From NCBI RefSeq assembly GCF_002379585.1, contig NZ_DFUE01000058.1, forward strand, positions 1 to 64,000: a stretch of 64,000 nucleotides of DNA. Direction: 5' to 3'. Source of the DNA: Pseudomonas sp. UBA4194 (lineage in GTDB: Bacteria; Pseudomonadota; Gammaproteobacteria; Pseudomonadales; Pseudomonadaceae). The notes beneath the pieces are model-generated. The model saw only the letters and a program-made list of their open reading frames with translations, was not told the DNA's origin and ran no database searches. The position numbers were made by a program, and so were the translations under genes. Of the stretch, positions 10,938 to 20,673 are shown one piece after another. Position 1 is the stretch's first letter. The number at the start of each line of letters is the position of its first letter.

Positions 10938-11825
10938 TCAATACCACTTGGCCTCGCCAGCCGGACGCTTCTTGAACCGCTTCATGCTCCACATGTACTG
11001 GCTCGGGTACGCCCGCACATATTTCTCGATCACCCCGCTCATCGCGGCCACCGACGTCTCGGTATCGGTGCTGTACATCGCCTCGGGCGCTGCTTCCAGG
11101 ATAACCTTGTAGCCCGAGCCGTCGGGCAGGCGCAGCGCATGCAGAAACACCCCCACCGCCTTGCCACCGGCCAGCATGTTGGGCACGAACTTGCTGGTCA
11201 GCGCCACGGTGCCCAGGAAGGGCACGAAGATACCGGCCGATTCCGCCGGTTCCGGGTCGGCCGGAATGCCCACCTGCCCGCCTTTGCGCACTTCCTTGAT
11301 GACACTGAGGATGCCTTCCTTGGTGGAAGCGGCCACTCGATTGCCCAACTGCACACGCTGCTTCTGCAGCAGTTCGTCGACCGCCTTGAGCTTGGGCGGA
11401 CGGTAGAAGATGATCGGCTTGCACTGGTTGCAATAGAAGTGGTTGAGCACCTCCCAGTTGCCCAGGTGGCTGGTGATGCCGACCACGCCCTTGCCCGATG
11501 CCAGCGCATCCTTGAGCACGTCCAGCCCCTCGACCTCGCGCACCAGATCGAGTGAGCGCTGAGCGGGCCAGATCCACGCGCAGGCACTTTCGGTCAGTGT
11601 CTTGCCGATGTCCATCAGGCTGCGGCCCACCAGCTTCTCGCGCTCGACCGGGTCCATGTCGGGAAAACACTTGGCCAGGTTGATGCGCACCACCTCGCGG
11701 GAGCGGTTGGGCAGCTTCCACATCAGCCAGCCGATGCCCGCGCCCACGCGCTGCACGGTGCGCCACGGCAACAACGCGAACAACCGCAAGGCCCCGACCA
11801 TCAAGGCCCCTTTGAACTTATCCAC
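10938..11825 (-). CDS. lpxL: Lipid A biosynthesis late acyltransferase (LpxL/HtrB family)
   Basis: Transfers a secondary acyl chain (laurate-type) to lipid A at the inner membrane. The 295-residue protein has an N-terminal hydrophobic anchor (GALRLFALLPW...GIGWLMWKL) and the catalytic HX4E dyad in SHLGNWEVL (His120, Glu125). The start is GTG at 11825 with AGGAG upstream. This chromosomal position corresponds to the P. aeruginosa acyltransferase near tag/glyQ. Acyl length and position specificity cannot be read from sequence. It is convergent with the TPR gene. Confidence 0.9.
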   Translation of the reverse strand: MDKFKGALMVGALRLFALLPWRTVQRVGAGIGWLMWKLPNRSREVVRINLAKCFPDMDPVEREKLVGRSLMDIGKTLTESACAWIWPAQRSLDLVREVEGLDVLKDALASGKGVVGITSHLGNWEVLNHFYCNQCKPIIFYRPPKLKAVDELLQKQRVQLGNRVAASTKEGILSVIKEVRKGGQVGIPADPEPAESAGIFVPFLGTVALTSKFVPNMLAGGKAVGVFLHALRLPDGSGYKVILEAAPEAMYSTDTETSVAAMSGVIEKYVRAYPSQYMWSMKRFKKRPAGEAKWY

Positions 11826-11873
11826 AGATCACTCCTTATTGCGCCCCGAATAGCCAAGGCCGCCATTCTAGCC

Positions 11874-12425
11874 TCAGTGGGACAATTCGGCGTAACGGTC
11901 GCAGTCCTGGGTGTGGTCCATGACCATGCCCGACGCCTGCATGAAGGCATAACAGATGGTGGGGCCGACGAAGGTAAAGCCGGCTTTTTTCAAGGCTTTG
12001 CTCATGGCCCTGGCTTCTTCGGTTTCAGTGGGGATCTCGCTGCGATCTCGCAGGTGGTTGATCTTTGGTTGCCCACCGACGAACGACCAGAGAAACGCCA
12101 CCGGGTCTTCGAGCTGCAGCCACGCGCGAGCATTCTTGCGCACGCCATTGAGCTTGAGCCGATTGCGCACGATACCGGGGTCCTGCATCAAGACTTCGAT
12201 CTCCTCGTCGCCGAGCTGCGCCAGCCGCTGGGGGTCGAAGCCGAACAGCACCTGGCGGTAGCGCTCGCGCTTGCGCAACACGGTTATCCACGACAGGCCG
12301 GCCTGGAACCCTTCGAGCAAAAGCAACTCGAACAGGGCGCCCGCCTCGCGCAGCGGCACGCCCCATTCCTGGTCGTGATAAGCCTGGTACAACGGGTCTT
12401 GGGTACACCAAAAGCAGCGAGGCAT
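11874..12425 (-). CDS. tag: DNA-3-methyladenine glycosylase I
   Basis: Excises 3-methyladenine from alkylated DNA. The 183-residue protein has the Tag N-terminus PRCFWCTQDPLYQAYHDQEWG, the zinc-binding Cys and His residues (CxWC near the start; HTQDC near the end), and GLSWITVLRKRERYR, including the conserved glutamate region. It is constitutive in other bacteria. It is divergent from glyQ, sharing an 83-bp intergenic region. Confidence 0.97.
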   Translation of the reverse strand: MPRCFWCTQDPLYQAYHDQEWGVPLREAGALFELLLLEGFQAGLSWITVLRKRERYRQVLFGFDPQRLAQLGDEEIEVLMQDPGIVRNRLKLNGVRKNARAWLQLEDPVAFLWSFVGGQPKINHLRDRSEIPTETEEARAMSKALKKAGFTFVGPTICYAFMQASGMVMDHTQDCDRYAELSH

Positions 12426-12508
12426 TAGGGCTCCATGGGTAGAGGCGCCGCGGATTCGCGGTATACTCCCGCTCTTTATATTCGCAGCCCTAGAAACAGG
12501 TGAATTTC

Positions 12509-13462
12509 GTGAGCCAGCCTACGCCAGCCGTGCGTACCTTCCAAGACTTGATCCTCGCCCTGCAACAATACTGGGCCGAGCAAGGTTGTGTGGTGCTTCA
12601 GCCCTACGATATGGAAGTGGGCGCCGGCACTTTTCATACCGCCACGTTCCTGCGCGCCGTGGGCCCGGAAACCTGGAACGCCGCCTACGTACAGCCCAGC
12701 CGCCGCCCGACTGACGGCCGCTACGGCGAGAACCCCAACCGCCTGCAGCACTACTACCAGTTCCAGGTGGTTCTCAAGCCCAATCCGGACAACTTCCAGG
12801 AGCTGTACCTGGGCTCGCTCAAGCACATCGGCCTGGACCCGCTGGTCCACGACGTGCGCTTCGTCGAAGACAACTGGGAATCGCCGACGCTGGGCGCCTG
12901 GGGTCTGGGCTGGGAAGTGTGGCTCAACGGTATGGAAGTCACCCAGTTCACCTATTTCCAGCAGGCCGGTGGCATCGAGTGCTACCCGGTCACCGGTGAA
13001 ATCACCTACGGCCTGGAACGTCTGGCGATGTACCTGCAGGGCGTGGATTCGGTCTATGACCTGGTGTGGGCCGACGGCCCGTTCGGCAAGGTGACCTACG
13101 GCGACGTGTTCCACCAGAACGAAGTGGAGCAATCCACTTATAACTTCGAACACGCCAATGTCGACAAGCTGTTCGAACTGTTCGATTTCTACGAGAGCGA
13201 GGCCAAGCGCCTGCTCGAACTGGATCAGCCATTGCCGCTGCCAAGCTACGAGATGGTTCTGAAGGCTTCCCATACCTTCAACCTGCTTGATGCCCGCCGC
13301 GCCATCTCGGTCACTGCACGCCAGCAGTACATCCTGCGGGTACGCACCCTGGCTCGCGCCGTGGCCCAGGCCTACCTGATGGCCCGCGCCAAGCTGGGCT
13401 TCCCCATGGCGTCACCCGATCTGCGAGATGAAGTATTGGCCAAGCTGGAGGCTGCGCAATGA
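12509..13462 (+). CDS. glyQ: Glycyl-tRNA synthetase alpha subunit
   Basis: Catalytic class II subunit of the alpha2-beta2 glycyl-tRNA synthetase. The 317-residue protein has [18 protein letters not shown], the motif-2-like [14 protein letters not shown] and [18 protein letters not shown]. The GTG at 12509 is chosen because an AGGTGA Shine-Dalgarno lies 6 bp upstream; the in-frame GTG at 12500 is part of that ribosome-binding site. It overlaps glyS by 4 bp (ATGA). Confidence 0.97.
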   Translation: MSQPTPAVRTFQDLILALQQYWAEQGCVVLQPYDMEVGAGTFHTATFLRAVGPETWNAAYVQPSRRPTDGRYGENPNRLQHYYQFQVVLKPNPDNFQELYLGSLKHIGLDPLVHDVRFVEDNWESPTLGAWGLGWEVWLNGMEVTQFTYFQQAGGIECYPVTGEITYGLERLAMYLQGVDSVYDLVWADGPFGKVTYGDVFHQNEVEQSTYNFEHANVDKLFELFDFYESEAKRLLELDQPLPLPSYEMVLKASHTFNLLDARRAISVTARQQYILRVRTLARAVAQAYLMARAKLGFPMASPDLRDEVLAKLEAAQ

Positions 13463-15513
13463 GTGCTCAAGATTTCCTGGTTGAACTGGGCACCGAAGAG
13501 CTGCCACCCAAGGCCCTGAACACCCTGGCCGACGCCTTCCTGGCGGGTATCGAGAAAGGCCTGCACGCTGCCGGCCTGAACTTTGCCGCCAAGAACGTCT
13601 ACGCCGCACCCCGTCGCCTCGCCGTACTGATCACCGGCCTGGACATCCAGCAGCCGGACCGCAGCATCAACCTCGACGGACCGCCCTTGCAGGCCGCGTT
13701 CAACGCCGAAGGCGAGCCGACCCAGGCGGCGCTGGGCTTCGCCAAGAAATGCGGTGTGGACCTCAGCGAAATCGACCAGAGCGGTCCCAAGCTGCGTTTC
13801 AGCCAGAACATCGTCGGCAAGCCCACGGCCAGCCTGCTGCCGACCATCGTCGAAGACTCGCTCAACGACCTGCCGATTCCCAAGCGCATGCGCTGGGGCG
13901 CGCGCAAGGAAGAATTCGTACGGCCAACCCAATGGCTGGTGATGCTGCTGGGTGACGATGTCATCGACTGCACGATCCTGGCGCAGAAAGCCGGTCGTCA
14001 TTCCCGTGGCCACCGCTTCCATCACCCCCAGGACGTGCGTATCGGCTCCCCCGCCAGCTACCGCGAGGACCTGCGTCAGGCCTACGTTCTGGCCGACGCC
14101 CATGAACGCCGCGAACTGATCGCCCGCCGCACCACGGAACTGGCCACTCAGCAGGAGGGCAGCGCCATTGTGCCGCCAGCCTTGCTGGAAGAAGTCACCG
14201 CGTTGGTCGAATGGCCGGTGCCGCTGGTGTGCTCCTTCGAGGAACGCTTCCTGGAAGTGCCTCAGGAAGCACTGATCACCACCATGCAGGACAACCAGAA
14301 ATACTTCTGCCTGCTGGACGCCGACGGCAAGCTGCTGCCGCGCTTCATCACCGTGGCCAACATCGAGAGCAAGGATCCGCGCCAGATCGTCGAGGGCAAC
14401 GAGAAAGTCGTTCGCCCACGCCTGACCGACGCCGAGTTCTTCTTCAACCAGGACAAGAAGCAGCCGCTGGAAACCTTCAACAACCGCCTCGAGAACGTGG
14501 TGTTCCAGGCGCAGTTGGGCAGTGTCTACGACAAGGCCGTAAGGGTTTCCAAACTGGCCGCCTTCATTGCCCCGCGTATCGGTGGCGACGCCCAGCGTGC
14601 GGCCCGCGCTGGCGTGTTGTCCAAGTGCGATCTGGCCACCGAGATGGTCGGCGAGTTCCCTGAAATGCAAGGCGTGGCGGGCTACTACTACGCCCTCAAC
14701 GACGGCGAGCCGGAAGATGTGGCCCTGGCCCTCAACGAGCAGTACATGCCCCGTGGTGCAGGCGCTGAGCTGCCCAGCACCCTGACAGGTGCGGCCGTGG
14801 CCATCGCCGACAAGCTCGATACCCTGGTCGGCATCTTCGGTATCGGCATGCTGCCCACCGGTAGCAAGGACCCTTACGCCTTGCGCCGCGCAGCGCTGGG
14901 CATCCTGCGTATCCTGATCGACAAGCAGCTGGACCTGAACCTGAACGATGCCGTGGCCTTCGCCGTGTCGGCGCTCGGCACCCAGGTCAAGTCCGCCGGC
15001 CTGGCCGACCAGGTGCTGGAATTCATCTTCGACCGCCTGCGTGCACGCTACGAAGACGAAGGCACCGATGTCGCGACCTATCTGTCGGTACGCGCCCTGA
15101 AGCCAGGTTCGGCGCTGGACTTCGACCAGCGCGTGCAAGCCGTGCAGGCTTTCCGCCAGTTGCCGGAAGCGGCAGCTCTGGCGGCGGTGAACAAGCGTGT
15201 GTCGAACCTGCTGAGCAAGGCGGATGGCAAGATCGCCAGCACCGTGGAACCGAAGTACTTCGACAACGCCAATGAGTTCTCCCTGTATTCGGCCATCACC
15301 CAGGCCGACCAGGCCGTGGGCCCGATGGCGGCCGAGCGTCGCTATAACGAAGCGCTGACCCGTCTGGCTGCCCTGCGCGAGCCGGTCGATGCGTTCTTCG
15401 AAGCGGTGATGGTCAATGCCGAGGACGCCAACGTACGGGCCAACCGGTATGCCTTGCTGGCACGGCTGCGCGGTCTGTTCCTGGGCGTTGCCGACATTTC
15501 GTTGCTGGGGTAA
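13459..15513 (+). CDS. glyS: Glycyl-tRNA synthetase beta subunit
   Basis: The 684-residue tRNA-recognition subunit starts [20 protein letters not shown], carries the HD-like central region ([20 protein letters not shown]) and ends in the anticodon-binding domain ([23 protein letters not shown]). It is translationally coupled to glyQ by the ATGA overlap. Long open frames on the opposite strand are GC-driven shadows. Confidence 0.98.
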   Translation: MSAQDFLVELGTEELPPKALNTLADAFLAGIEKGLHAAGLNFAAKNVYAAPRRLAVLITGLDIQQPDRSINLDGPPLQAAFNAEGEPTQAALGFAKKCGVDLSEIDQSGPKLRFSQNIVGKPTASLLPTIVEDSLNDLPIPKRMRWGARKEEFVRPTQWLVMLLGDDVIDCTILAQKAGRHSRGHRFHHPQDVRIGSPASYREDLRQAYVLADAHERRELIARRTTELATQQEGSAIVPPALLEEVTALVEWPVPLVCSFEERFLEVPQEALITTMQDNQKYFCLLDADGKLLPRFITVANIESKDPRQIVEGNEKVVRPRLTDAEFFFNQDKKQPLETFNNRLENVVFQAQLGSVYDKAVRVSKLAAFIAPRIGGDAQRAARAGVLSKCDLATEMVGEFPEMQGVAGYYYALNDGEPEDVALALNEQYMPRGAGAELPSTLTGAAVAIADKLDTLVGIFGIGMLPTGSKDPYALRRAALGILRILIDKQLDLNLNDAVAFAVSALGTQVKSAGLADQVLEFIFDRLRARYEDEGTDVATYLSVRALKPGSALDFDQRVQAVQAFRQLPEAAALAAVNKRVSNLLSKADGKIASTVEPKYFDNANEFSLYSAITQADQAVGPMAAERRYNEALTRLAALREPVDAFFEAVMVNAEDANVRANRYALLARLRGLFLGVADISLLG

Positions 15514-15516
15514 GCC

Positions 15517-16050
15517 TTGAAACTGCTGATACTCGATCGCGATGGGGTCATCAATGAGGATTCCGACGCCTACATCAAGTCGGTTGCCGAGTGGTTGCCA
15601 CTGCCCGGCGCGATCGAGGCCATCGCGCAGTTGAGCCGAGCCGGCTGGACGGTGGCCGTGGCCACCAACCAGTCCGGCATCGCGCGCGGATACTACGACC
15701 TGGCTACCCTGGACGCCATGCACGAGCGCTTGCGCGCGCTGGTGGCGGAGCAGGGCGGCGAGGTCGGCTTGATCGTCTATTGCCCCCACGGGCCAGACGA
15801 TGCCTGCACCTGCCGCAAGCCGCGGCCAGGCATGCTGGAGACCATCGGCCAGCACTATGGCCAGCCCCTGACCGATATATGGTTCGTGGGCGACAGCCTG
15901 ACCGATCTGCAAACCGCGCTGTCCGTGGGCGCCCAGCCGGTGCTGGTGAAAACCGGCAAAGGCCTGCGCACACTGGCCAAGGATCTGCCGACGAACACGT
16001 TGATCTTCGACGACCTGGCCGCAGTCGCCAGCCAACTTATCCACCCCTAA
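15517..16050 (+). CDS. gmhB: D-glycero-beta-D-manno-heptose 1,7-bisphosphate 7-phosphatase
   Basis: HAD-family phosphatase in ADP-heptose synthesis for the LPS inner core. The 177-residue protein has the DRDGVIN nucleophile motif (LILDRDGVINEDSD), TNQSGIARGYY, the zinc-binding cysteine/histidine cluster CPHGPDDACTCRKPRPG, and the GDSLTDLQ acid motif. It begins with TTG 3 bp after the glyS stop, so a coupled start is likely. Confidence 0.95.
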   Translation: MKLLILDRDGVINEDSDAYIKSVAEWLPLPGAIEAIAQLSRAGWTVAVATNQSGIARGYYDLATLDAMHERLRALVAEQGGEVGLIVYCPHGPDDACTCRKPRPGMLETIGQHYGQPLTDIWFVGDSLTDLQTALSVGAQPVLVKTGKGLRTLAKDLPTNTLIFDDLAAVASQLIHP

Positions 16051-16064
16051 CGGTATTAGCCGCC

Positions 16065-16835
16065 ATGTCGACCTTGCGGGCGATCAGAATCTTTCTTTTT
16101 TACCTGCTGCTGGGCAGTACCGCGTTGCTGTGGTGCACCCTGAGCTTTTTCATTGCGCCGTTTCTGTCGTTCAAGGCGCGCTATCGCTTCATCAACGTCT
16201 ACTGGTGTCGCTGTGCACTGTGGCTTACGCGGGTCATGCTGGGCATCGATGTGCAGGTCAAAGGCGCCGAGCACATCCCGACAACCCCTTGTGTGATCGT
16301 CTCCAATCACCAGAGCACCTGGGAAACCTTCTTCCTTTCCGCCTATTTCCAGCCACTGAGCCAAGTGCTCAAGCGCGAGCTGCTGTTCGTGCCGTTCTTC
16401 GGCTGGGCCATGGCCATGCTGAGGCCCATCGCCATTGACCGCGACAATCCCAAGGCGGCGCTCAAGGAAGTGGCAAGCAAGGGCGACGCCCTGCTCAAGG
16501 ACGGTGTGTGGGTGTTGATCTTCCCTGAGGGGACCCGTGTGCCTTACGGCAAGATTGGCAAATTCACCCGCAGCGGCAGCGCGCTGGCGGTGAATGCCGA
16601 GCTACCGGTATTGCCCATCGCTCACAACGCCGGCAAGTACTGGCCCAAGGAAGGCTGGGGCAAGCACGCAGGCACGATCAAGGTGGTCATTGGCCAGCCG
16701 ATGTATGCCGAAGGCACGGGGCCGCGCGCCATTGCGGCGCTCAATGATCGGGTTCAGGAGTGGAACGAGCAGACCCAGAAGGCCATGGGCGCATTGCCGG
16801 AAAACCCGGAAATAGAGCCCACGCCGGTGGTCTGA
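16065..16835 (+). CDS. plsC: 1-acyl-sn-glycerol-3-phosphate acyltransferase (PlsC/HdtS family)
   Basis: Acylates lysophosphatidic acid to phosphatidic acid at the inner membrane. The 256-residue protein has an N-terminal membrane segment (FLFYLLLGSTALLWCTLSFF), the HX4E motif in NHQSTWE (His82, Glu87), a second membrane-associated stretch, and FPEGTR. It lies 14 bp after gmhB. In P. fluorescens the homologue at this locus was named HdtS and also linked to acyl-homoserine lactone production; whether that applies here is unknown. The ATG at 16065 gives the family N-terminus. Confidence 0.94.
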   Translation: MSTLRAIRIFLFYLLLGSTALLWCTLSFFIAPFLSFKARYRFINVYWCRCALWLTRVMLGIDVQVKGAEHIPTTPCVIVSNHQSTWETFFLSAYFQPLSQVLKRELLFVPFFGWAMAMLRPIAIDRDNPKAALKEVASKGDALLKDGVWVLIFPEGTRVPYGKIGKFTRSGSALAVNAELPVLPIAHNAGKYWPKEGWGKHAGTIKVVIGQPMYAEGTGPRAIAALNDRVQEWNEQTQKAMGALPENPEIEPTPVV

Positions 16836-16962
16836 TTTCTGTGGATAACTTGTGTATTGTTTTTCCAGTGGATTATTCAAAAGTCGTGTAAGTCATTGGA
16901 TTAACGGCTTATTTTCTTTTGTGACGTTTTTGTGATTCTGGTGCATAAGTTTTTCAGGACCG

Positions 16963-17038
16963 GCGGTGGATGGTTCCCTTTCCCCTAGGGTAGATACGGC
17001 GGCCCAAGAGGGGCTGGGGTAGGGAGACCATCCATCGC
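16963..17038. repeat. Degenerate copy of the CCCTC...GGGGTGAGGG REP-like palindrome
   Basis: Within the 221-bp gap between plsC and the MHS transporter, GGTGGATGGTTCCCT (near 16965) is inverted as AGGGAGACCATCCATC (17021-17036), with GGGGCTGGGGT beside it. It is related to the arms of the 2965-3283 element, with changed bases. The rest of the gap is AT-rich and contains an exact DnaA 9-mer (16840-16848). No gene is seen there. Confidence 0.6.
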
Positions 17039-17056
17039 AACGCTGATCCTCAAGCC

Positions 17057-18679
17057 TCACACTTTATCCAGATCCACGTTCTTGGTTTCCTTCAAACACA
17101 ACATCCCCACCACGAAGCTCACCCCTGTCACCAGCACGGGGTACCAGAGCCCGTAGAAAATATCCCCCGTATACACCACCAGCGCGAACGACACTGTCGG
17201 CAGGAACCCCCCGAACCAGCCGTTACCAATGTGATAGGGCAGTGACAACGAGGTGTAGCGAATACGCGTGGGGAAAAGTTCGACCATCACCGCCGCCAGT
17301 GGCCCATAGGTCATGGTCGCAATCAGGATCATCGCGACGATGATCACCACCACCATGGTCTTGTTCACCAAAGTGGCATCGGCCTTCGCGGGGTAACCCG
17401 CCTGAGCGATCGCGGCACGCAGCGCGGCCTCGTCGTAGCCATTGATACGCTGCTCACCGACCGTCACTGCCACATCAGTGCCATCGCTTGGCGCCGCCGA
17501 GCTGTACGGCACGCCTGACTTGACCAGCAAGGTTTTGACCTTGTCGCAGGGGCTGTCGAATTTGGCTTTGCCCACTGGGTCGAACTGGAAGGTACAGGTG
17601 GCCGGGTCCGCCATCACGGTGACCGGGGCAGTGCGCGTGGCCTGGTCGATCTGTGGGTTGGCGTAGTGGCTCAGCGCTTTGAACAGCGGGAAGTAGGCGA
17701 ACGTCGCCAGCAGCAACCCCAGCATCAGGATCGGCTTGCGGCCGATTCGATCCGATAGCCAGCCAAAGAACACGAAGAAGGGAGCGCCAATGACCACGCT
17801 GATGATCAGCAGCTGATTGGCCAGCGCCGGGTCCATCTTGAGCATCTGCGTCAGGAAGAACAACACGTAGAACTGCGCGCAGTAGAAGGTGACGGCCTGC
17901 CCGGCGTTGATGCTGAACAGCGCAGTCAGCACGATCTTCAGGTTCTGCCACGACCCAAAGGACTCGCGGATCGGCGATTTACTGGTCTTGCCTTCGGACT
18001 TCATCTTGGTGAAAGTCGGCGACTCGCTCAGGCTCATGCGGATCCAGGTGGAAATACCCAGCAGAACGATGGAAAGCAGGAACGGCAGGCGCCAGCCCCA
18101 GACTTCGAACTGATCACCACTGATGTAGCGGCAACCCAACACCACCAGCAGCGACAGCAGCAGGCCCAGGGTGGCGGTGGACTGAATCCAGCCGGTATGG
18201 AACCCGCGCTTGCCCGGTGGTGCATGCTCGGCCACATAGGTGGCGGCGCCGCCGTATTCTCCGCCCAGGGCCAGCCCCTGCAGCATGCGCAGGATCACCA
18301 GAATGATAGGGGCGGCAATACCAATGCTTGCGTACGTGGGCAGCAATCCCACGGCGAAGGTCGAAATACCCATCAGGATGATGGTCATGAGGAAGGTGTA
18401 TTTGCGTCCGATCATGTCGCCCAGACGGCCAAACACCAGGGCCCCGAATGGCCGGACGAGGAAGCCGGCGGCAAAGGCCATCAACGCGAAGATGAACGCC
18501 GTGGTGTCGTTGACCCCGGCAAAGAACTGCTTGCTGATCACTGCGGCGAGGGCGCCGTACAGAAAGAAGTCGTACCACTCGAACACTGTGCCCAGCGAAG
18601 ACGCGAAGATGATCTTCTTCTCATCGCTACGCGCCGCCGGTGCCGCTGCCGCGCCCTGCCGTTCCAGATAATCCGCCAT
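17057..18679 (-). CDS. MHS-family major facilitator transporter with a large periplasmic insertion
   Basis: The 540-residue metabolite:H+ symporter has 12 predicted membrane segments. It shows the MHS signature near the start (FEWYDFFLYG), the loop 2-3 motif GRLGDMIGRK, GGEYGGAATYVAEHAP and a second GWLSDRIGRK. Residues about 337-439 form a hydrophilic insert of roughly 100 residues with two cysteines between membrane segments, making it longer than ProP-like members. Substrate is unknown; the adjacent GMC oxidoreductase suggests an organic acid or alcohol. The start is the ATG at 18679. The upstream open frame is the GATCAA array (a Leu-Asp repeat) and is rejected. Confidence 0.88.
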   Translation of the reverse strand: MADYLERQGAAAAPAARSDEKKIIFASSLGTVFEWYDFFLYGALAAVISKQFFAGVNDTTAFIFALMAFAAGFLVRPFGALVFGRLGDMIGRKYTFLMTIILMGISTFAVGLLPTYASIGIAAPIILVILRMLQGLALGGEYGGAATYVAEHAPPGKRGFHTGWIQSTATLGLLLSLLVVLGCRYISGDQFEVWGWRLPFLLSIVLLGISTWIRMSLSESPTFTKMKSEGKTSKSPIRESFGSWQNLKIVLTALFSINAGQAVTFYCAQFYVLFFLTQMLKMDPALANQLLIISVVIGAPFFVFFGWLSDRIGRKPILMLGLLLATFAYFPLFKALSHYANPQIDQATRTAPVTVMADPATCTFQFDPVGKAKFDSPCDKVKTLLVKSGVPYSSAAPSDGTDVAVTVGEQRINGYDEAALRAAIAQAGYPAKADATLVNKTMVVVIIVAMILIATMTYGPLAAVMVELFPTRIRYTSLSLPYHIGNGWFGGFLPTVSFALVVYTGDIFYGLWYPVLVTGVSFVVGMLCLKETKNVDLDKV

Positions 18680-18735
18680 GCTATCGTCCTTTGGCCCCGG
18701 TGGGGCACAGTGATTATTGTTGTTATCCGTAACAG

Positions 18736-18900
18736 GGCGTGAGCCGCGTCGCCTTTGATCCTGATCTTGCTTTTGAATGTCCTGCGCGAGATCAAGGGCA
18801 AGATCAAGATCAAGATCAAGATCAAGATCAAGATCAAGATCAAGATCAAGATCAAGATCAAGATCAAGATCAAGGGTGACGCGGCTTACGCCGCTGCTAC
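18736..18900. repeat. REP-like inverted repeat enclosing a (GATCAA)12 microsatellite
   Basis: Left arm GGCGTGAGCCGCGTCG begins near 18736. The right arm at 18877-18900 (TGACGCGGCTTACGCCGCTGCTAC) is nearly identical to 5152-5175. Twelve perfect GATCAA units occupy 18802-18873, preceded by two more units at 18790 (one altered to GGGCAA). The right arm supplies the last codons and the TAA stop of the GMC oxidoreductase gene, and the array is the leader of the MHS gene. Confidence 0.88.
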
Positions 18901-20535
18901 AGTGGTGCGGGGGGTTGTGGTGGGTGTTGCGGGATCTCCTTCGAGGATCATCTGTGAAGCTTTTTCGGCAATCATCACCGTCGGGGAGCAGGTGTTGCCC
19001 GAGACGATCTGCGGCATGATCGAGGCATCTGCCACGCGCAGCCCGTCTATGCCATGGACCTTGAGTTTGGCGTCCACCACCGCGAGCGGATCGGCGCCCA
19101 TGCGACACGTGCCCACCGGATGAAAGATAGTCGTTCCTATGCGTCTTGCCGCATCGCGTAGCTGATCATCGCTTTGCAGGTCGACGCCGGGCAGGTATTC
19201 CTCCGGTGCGAAACCCTGCAACGCCGAGCTCTGTACGATACGCCGGGTCAGGCGAATGGCATCGGCGGCCACTTGCAGATCTTCAGGATCACTGAGGTAG
19301 TTGGGATCGATCAGCGGTGCCACGTCCGGGTCGGCAGAGCGGATGTCTACCCGGCCACGGCTTTTCGGACGCAGGTTGCACACCGATGCGGTGAAGGCGG
19401 GGAAACTGTGCAGCGGCTCGCCGAAACGCTCCAGCGACAAGGGCTGCACGTGATACTCGAGGTTGGCCGTCGCCTGCGAAGGATCGGATTTGACGAACGC
19501 ACCCAACTGGCTTGGAGCCATGGCCAAGGGTCCACTGCGGTCATAGAGATAGCGCACGCCCATGCCGAATTTTCCCCACAGGCTGTTGGCGACCTGGTTC
19601 AAGGTCCGGGTCTTGCTGACCTTGTAGACCAGGCGCAGCTGCAAGTGATCCTGCAAGTTGCCGCCCACGCCCGGAAGCTCATGCTGCACCTGGATACCGA
19701 GGCGCTCCAGCAGCGGCCGTGGGCCAATACCGGAGCGCTGTAGAATGCTCGGCGAGCCGATGGCGCCGGCACACAGGATCACTTCCCGGCGCGCGCGGAA
19801 CTGATGTTCCACGTTTTGCCAGCGTCCCAGCACCGCCGTGGCCCGACCAGCCTCCAGCACCAATCGGTCGACTCGCACGCCGGTGTGGACGGTCAGGTTG
19901 GGGCGCTTGAGGGCAGGGCGCAGAAAGGCCTTTGCCGAATTCCAGCGAATACCTGCCTTCTGGTTGACCTGAAAGTATCCACAACCTTGATTGTCACCCG
20001 TGTTGAAGTCGTCCACGCTGGCAATTCCGCTCTGCTCTGCAGCGTCGCGGAAAGCCTCGAGGATCGGCCAGCGGTAGCGCTGCTGCTCCACGCGCCACTC
20101 ACCCTTGGCGCTGTGATGCTCCGTATCGCCGGCGTAGTGGTTCTCGCTCTTGCGAAACAGTGGCAATACATCCTTCCAGGCCCAGCCCGGGTTGCCCAAC
20201 GCTGCCCAATGGTCGTAGTCCGCCGCTTGGCCGCGCATGTAGATCATGCCATTGATCGACGAGCATCCGCCCAGCACCTTGCCGCGAGGATAGCTCAGGC
20301 TGCGGCCATCCAACCCGGGTTGAGGTTCGGTCTTGAAGCACCAGTCGGTGCGCGGATTGCCAATGCAGAACAGATAACCGACGGGAATGTGTATCCAGGC
20401 ATAGTTGTCCTGCCCACCGGCTTCAAGCAGCAGCACGCTCACGCTGGGGTCGGCAGACAGACGATTGGCTAACAGACAGCCAGCGGGGCCAGCGCCGACA
20501 ATGACGTAGTCATAGGAGGGTAGGGCTGATGGCAT
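18886..20535 (-). CDS. GMC-family FAD-dependent oxidoreductase (choline dehydrogenase-like)
   Basis: The 549-residue flavoprotein has the FAD-binding DYVIVGAGPAGCLLANRLS at the N-terminus, the GMC signatures RGKVLGGCSSINGMIYMRG (near residue 87) and GAIGSPSILQRSGIG (near 260), and the C-terminal FHPVGTCRMG with the catalytic His and NTCSPTVMIAEKA. It oxidises an alcohol; choline itself is not certain, as betaine genes are absent here. After EKASQMILEG the protein has a Thr/Pro-rich tail ending VAAA-stop that is encoded by the REP-like arm. It lies upstream of and codirectional with the MHS transporter. Confidence 0.9.
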   Translation of the reverse strand: MPSALPSYDYVIVGAGPAGCLLANRLSADPSVSVLLLEAGGQDNYAWIHIPVGYLFCIGNPRTDWCFKTEPQPGLDGRSLSYPRGKVLGGCSSINGMIYMRGQAADYDHWAALGNPGWAWKDVLPLFRKSENHYAGDTEHHSAKGEWRVEQQRYRWPILEAFRDAAEQSGIASVDDFNTGDNQGCGYFQVNQKAGIRWNSAKAFLRPALKRPNLTVHTGVRVDRLVLEAGRATAVLGRWQNVEHQFRARREVILCAGAIGSPSILQRSGIGPRPLLERLGIQVQHELPGVGGNLQDHLQLRLVYKVSKTRTLNQVANSLWGKFGMGVRYLYDRSGPLAMAPSQLGAFVKSDPSQATANLEYHVQPLSLERFGEPLHSFPAFTASVCNLRPKSRGRVDIRSADPDVAPLIDPNYLSDPEDLQVAADAIRLTRRIVQSSALQGFAPEEYLPGVDLQSDDQLRDAARRIGTTIFHPVGTCRMGADPLAVVDAKLKVHGIDGLRVADASIMPQIVSGNTCSPTVMIAEKASQMILEGDPATPTTTPRTTVAAA

Positions 20536-20673
20536 GGGGACCTCGCGCCGTTTTATTGTTCTTGTCCCGACCCATGTTATTGATTAGCTTCGTGTTGAAA
20601 ACAACAAATTTCGCCCACCTGCTGTGCGTTTTCGAGCAACGGGCATGAGCGCTTGATTCCCAAGGGAAAAACC

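Noticed and set aside
13372..16044. 890-codon open frame on the minus strand across glyS and gmhB
   Set aside because: It is antisense to two certain genes, has no recognisable domain and reflects GC-rich third positions.
18680..19108. N-terminal extension of the MHS transporter with a long Leu-Asp repeat
   Set aside because: The repeat is translation of the GATCAA array; the ATG at 18679 gives the normal family N-terminus.
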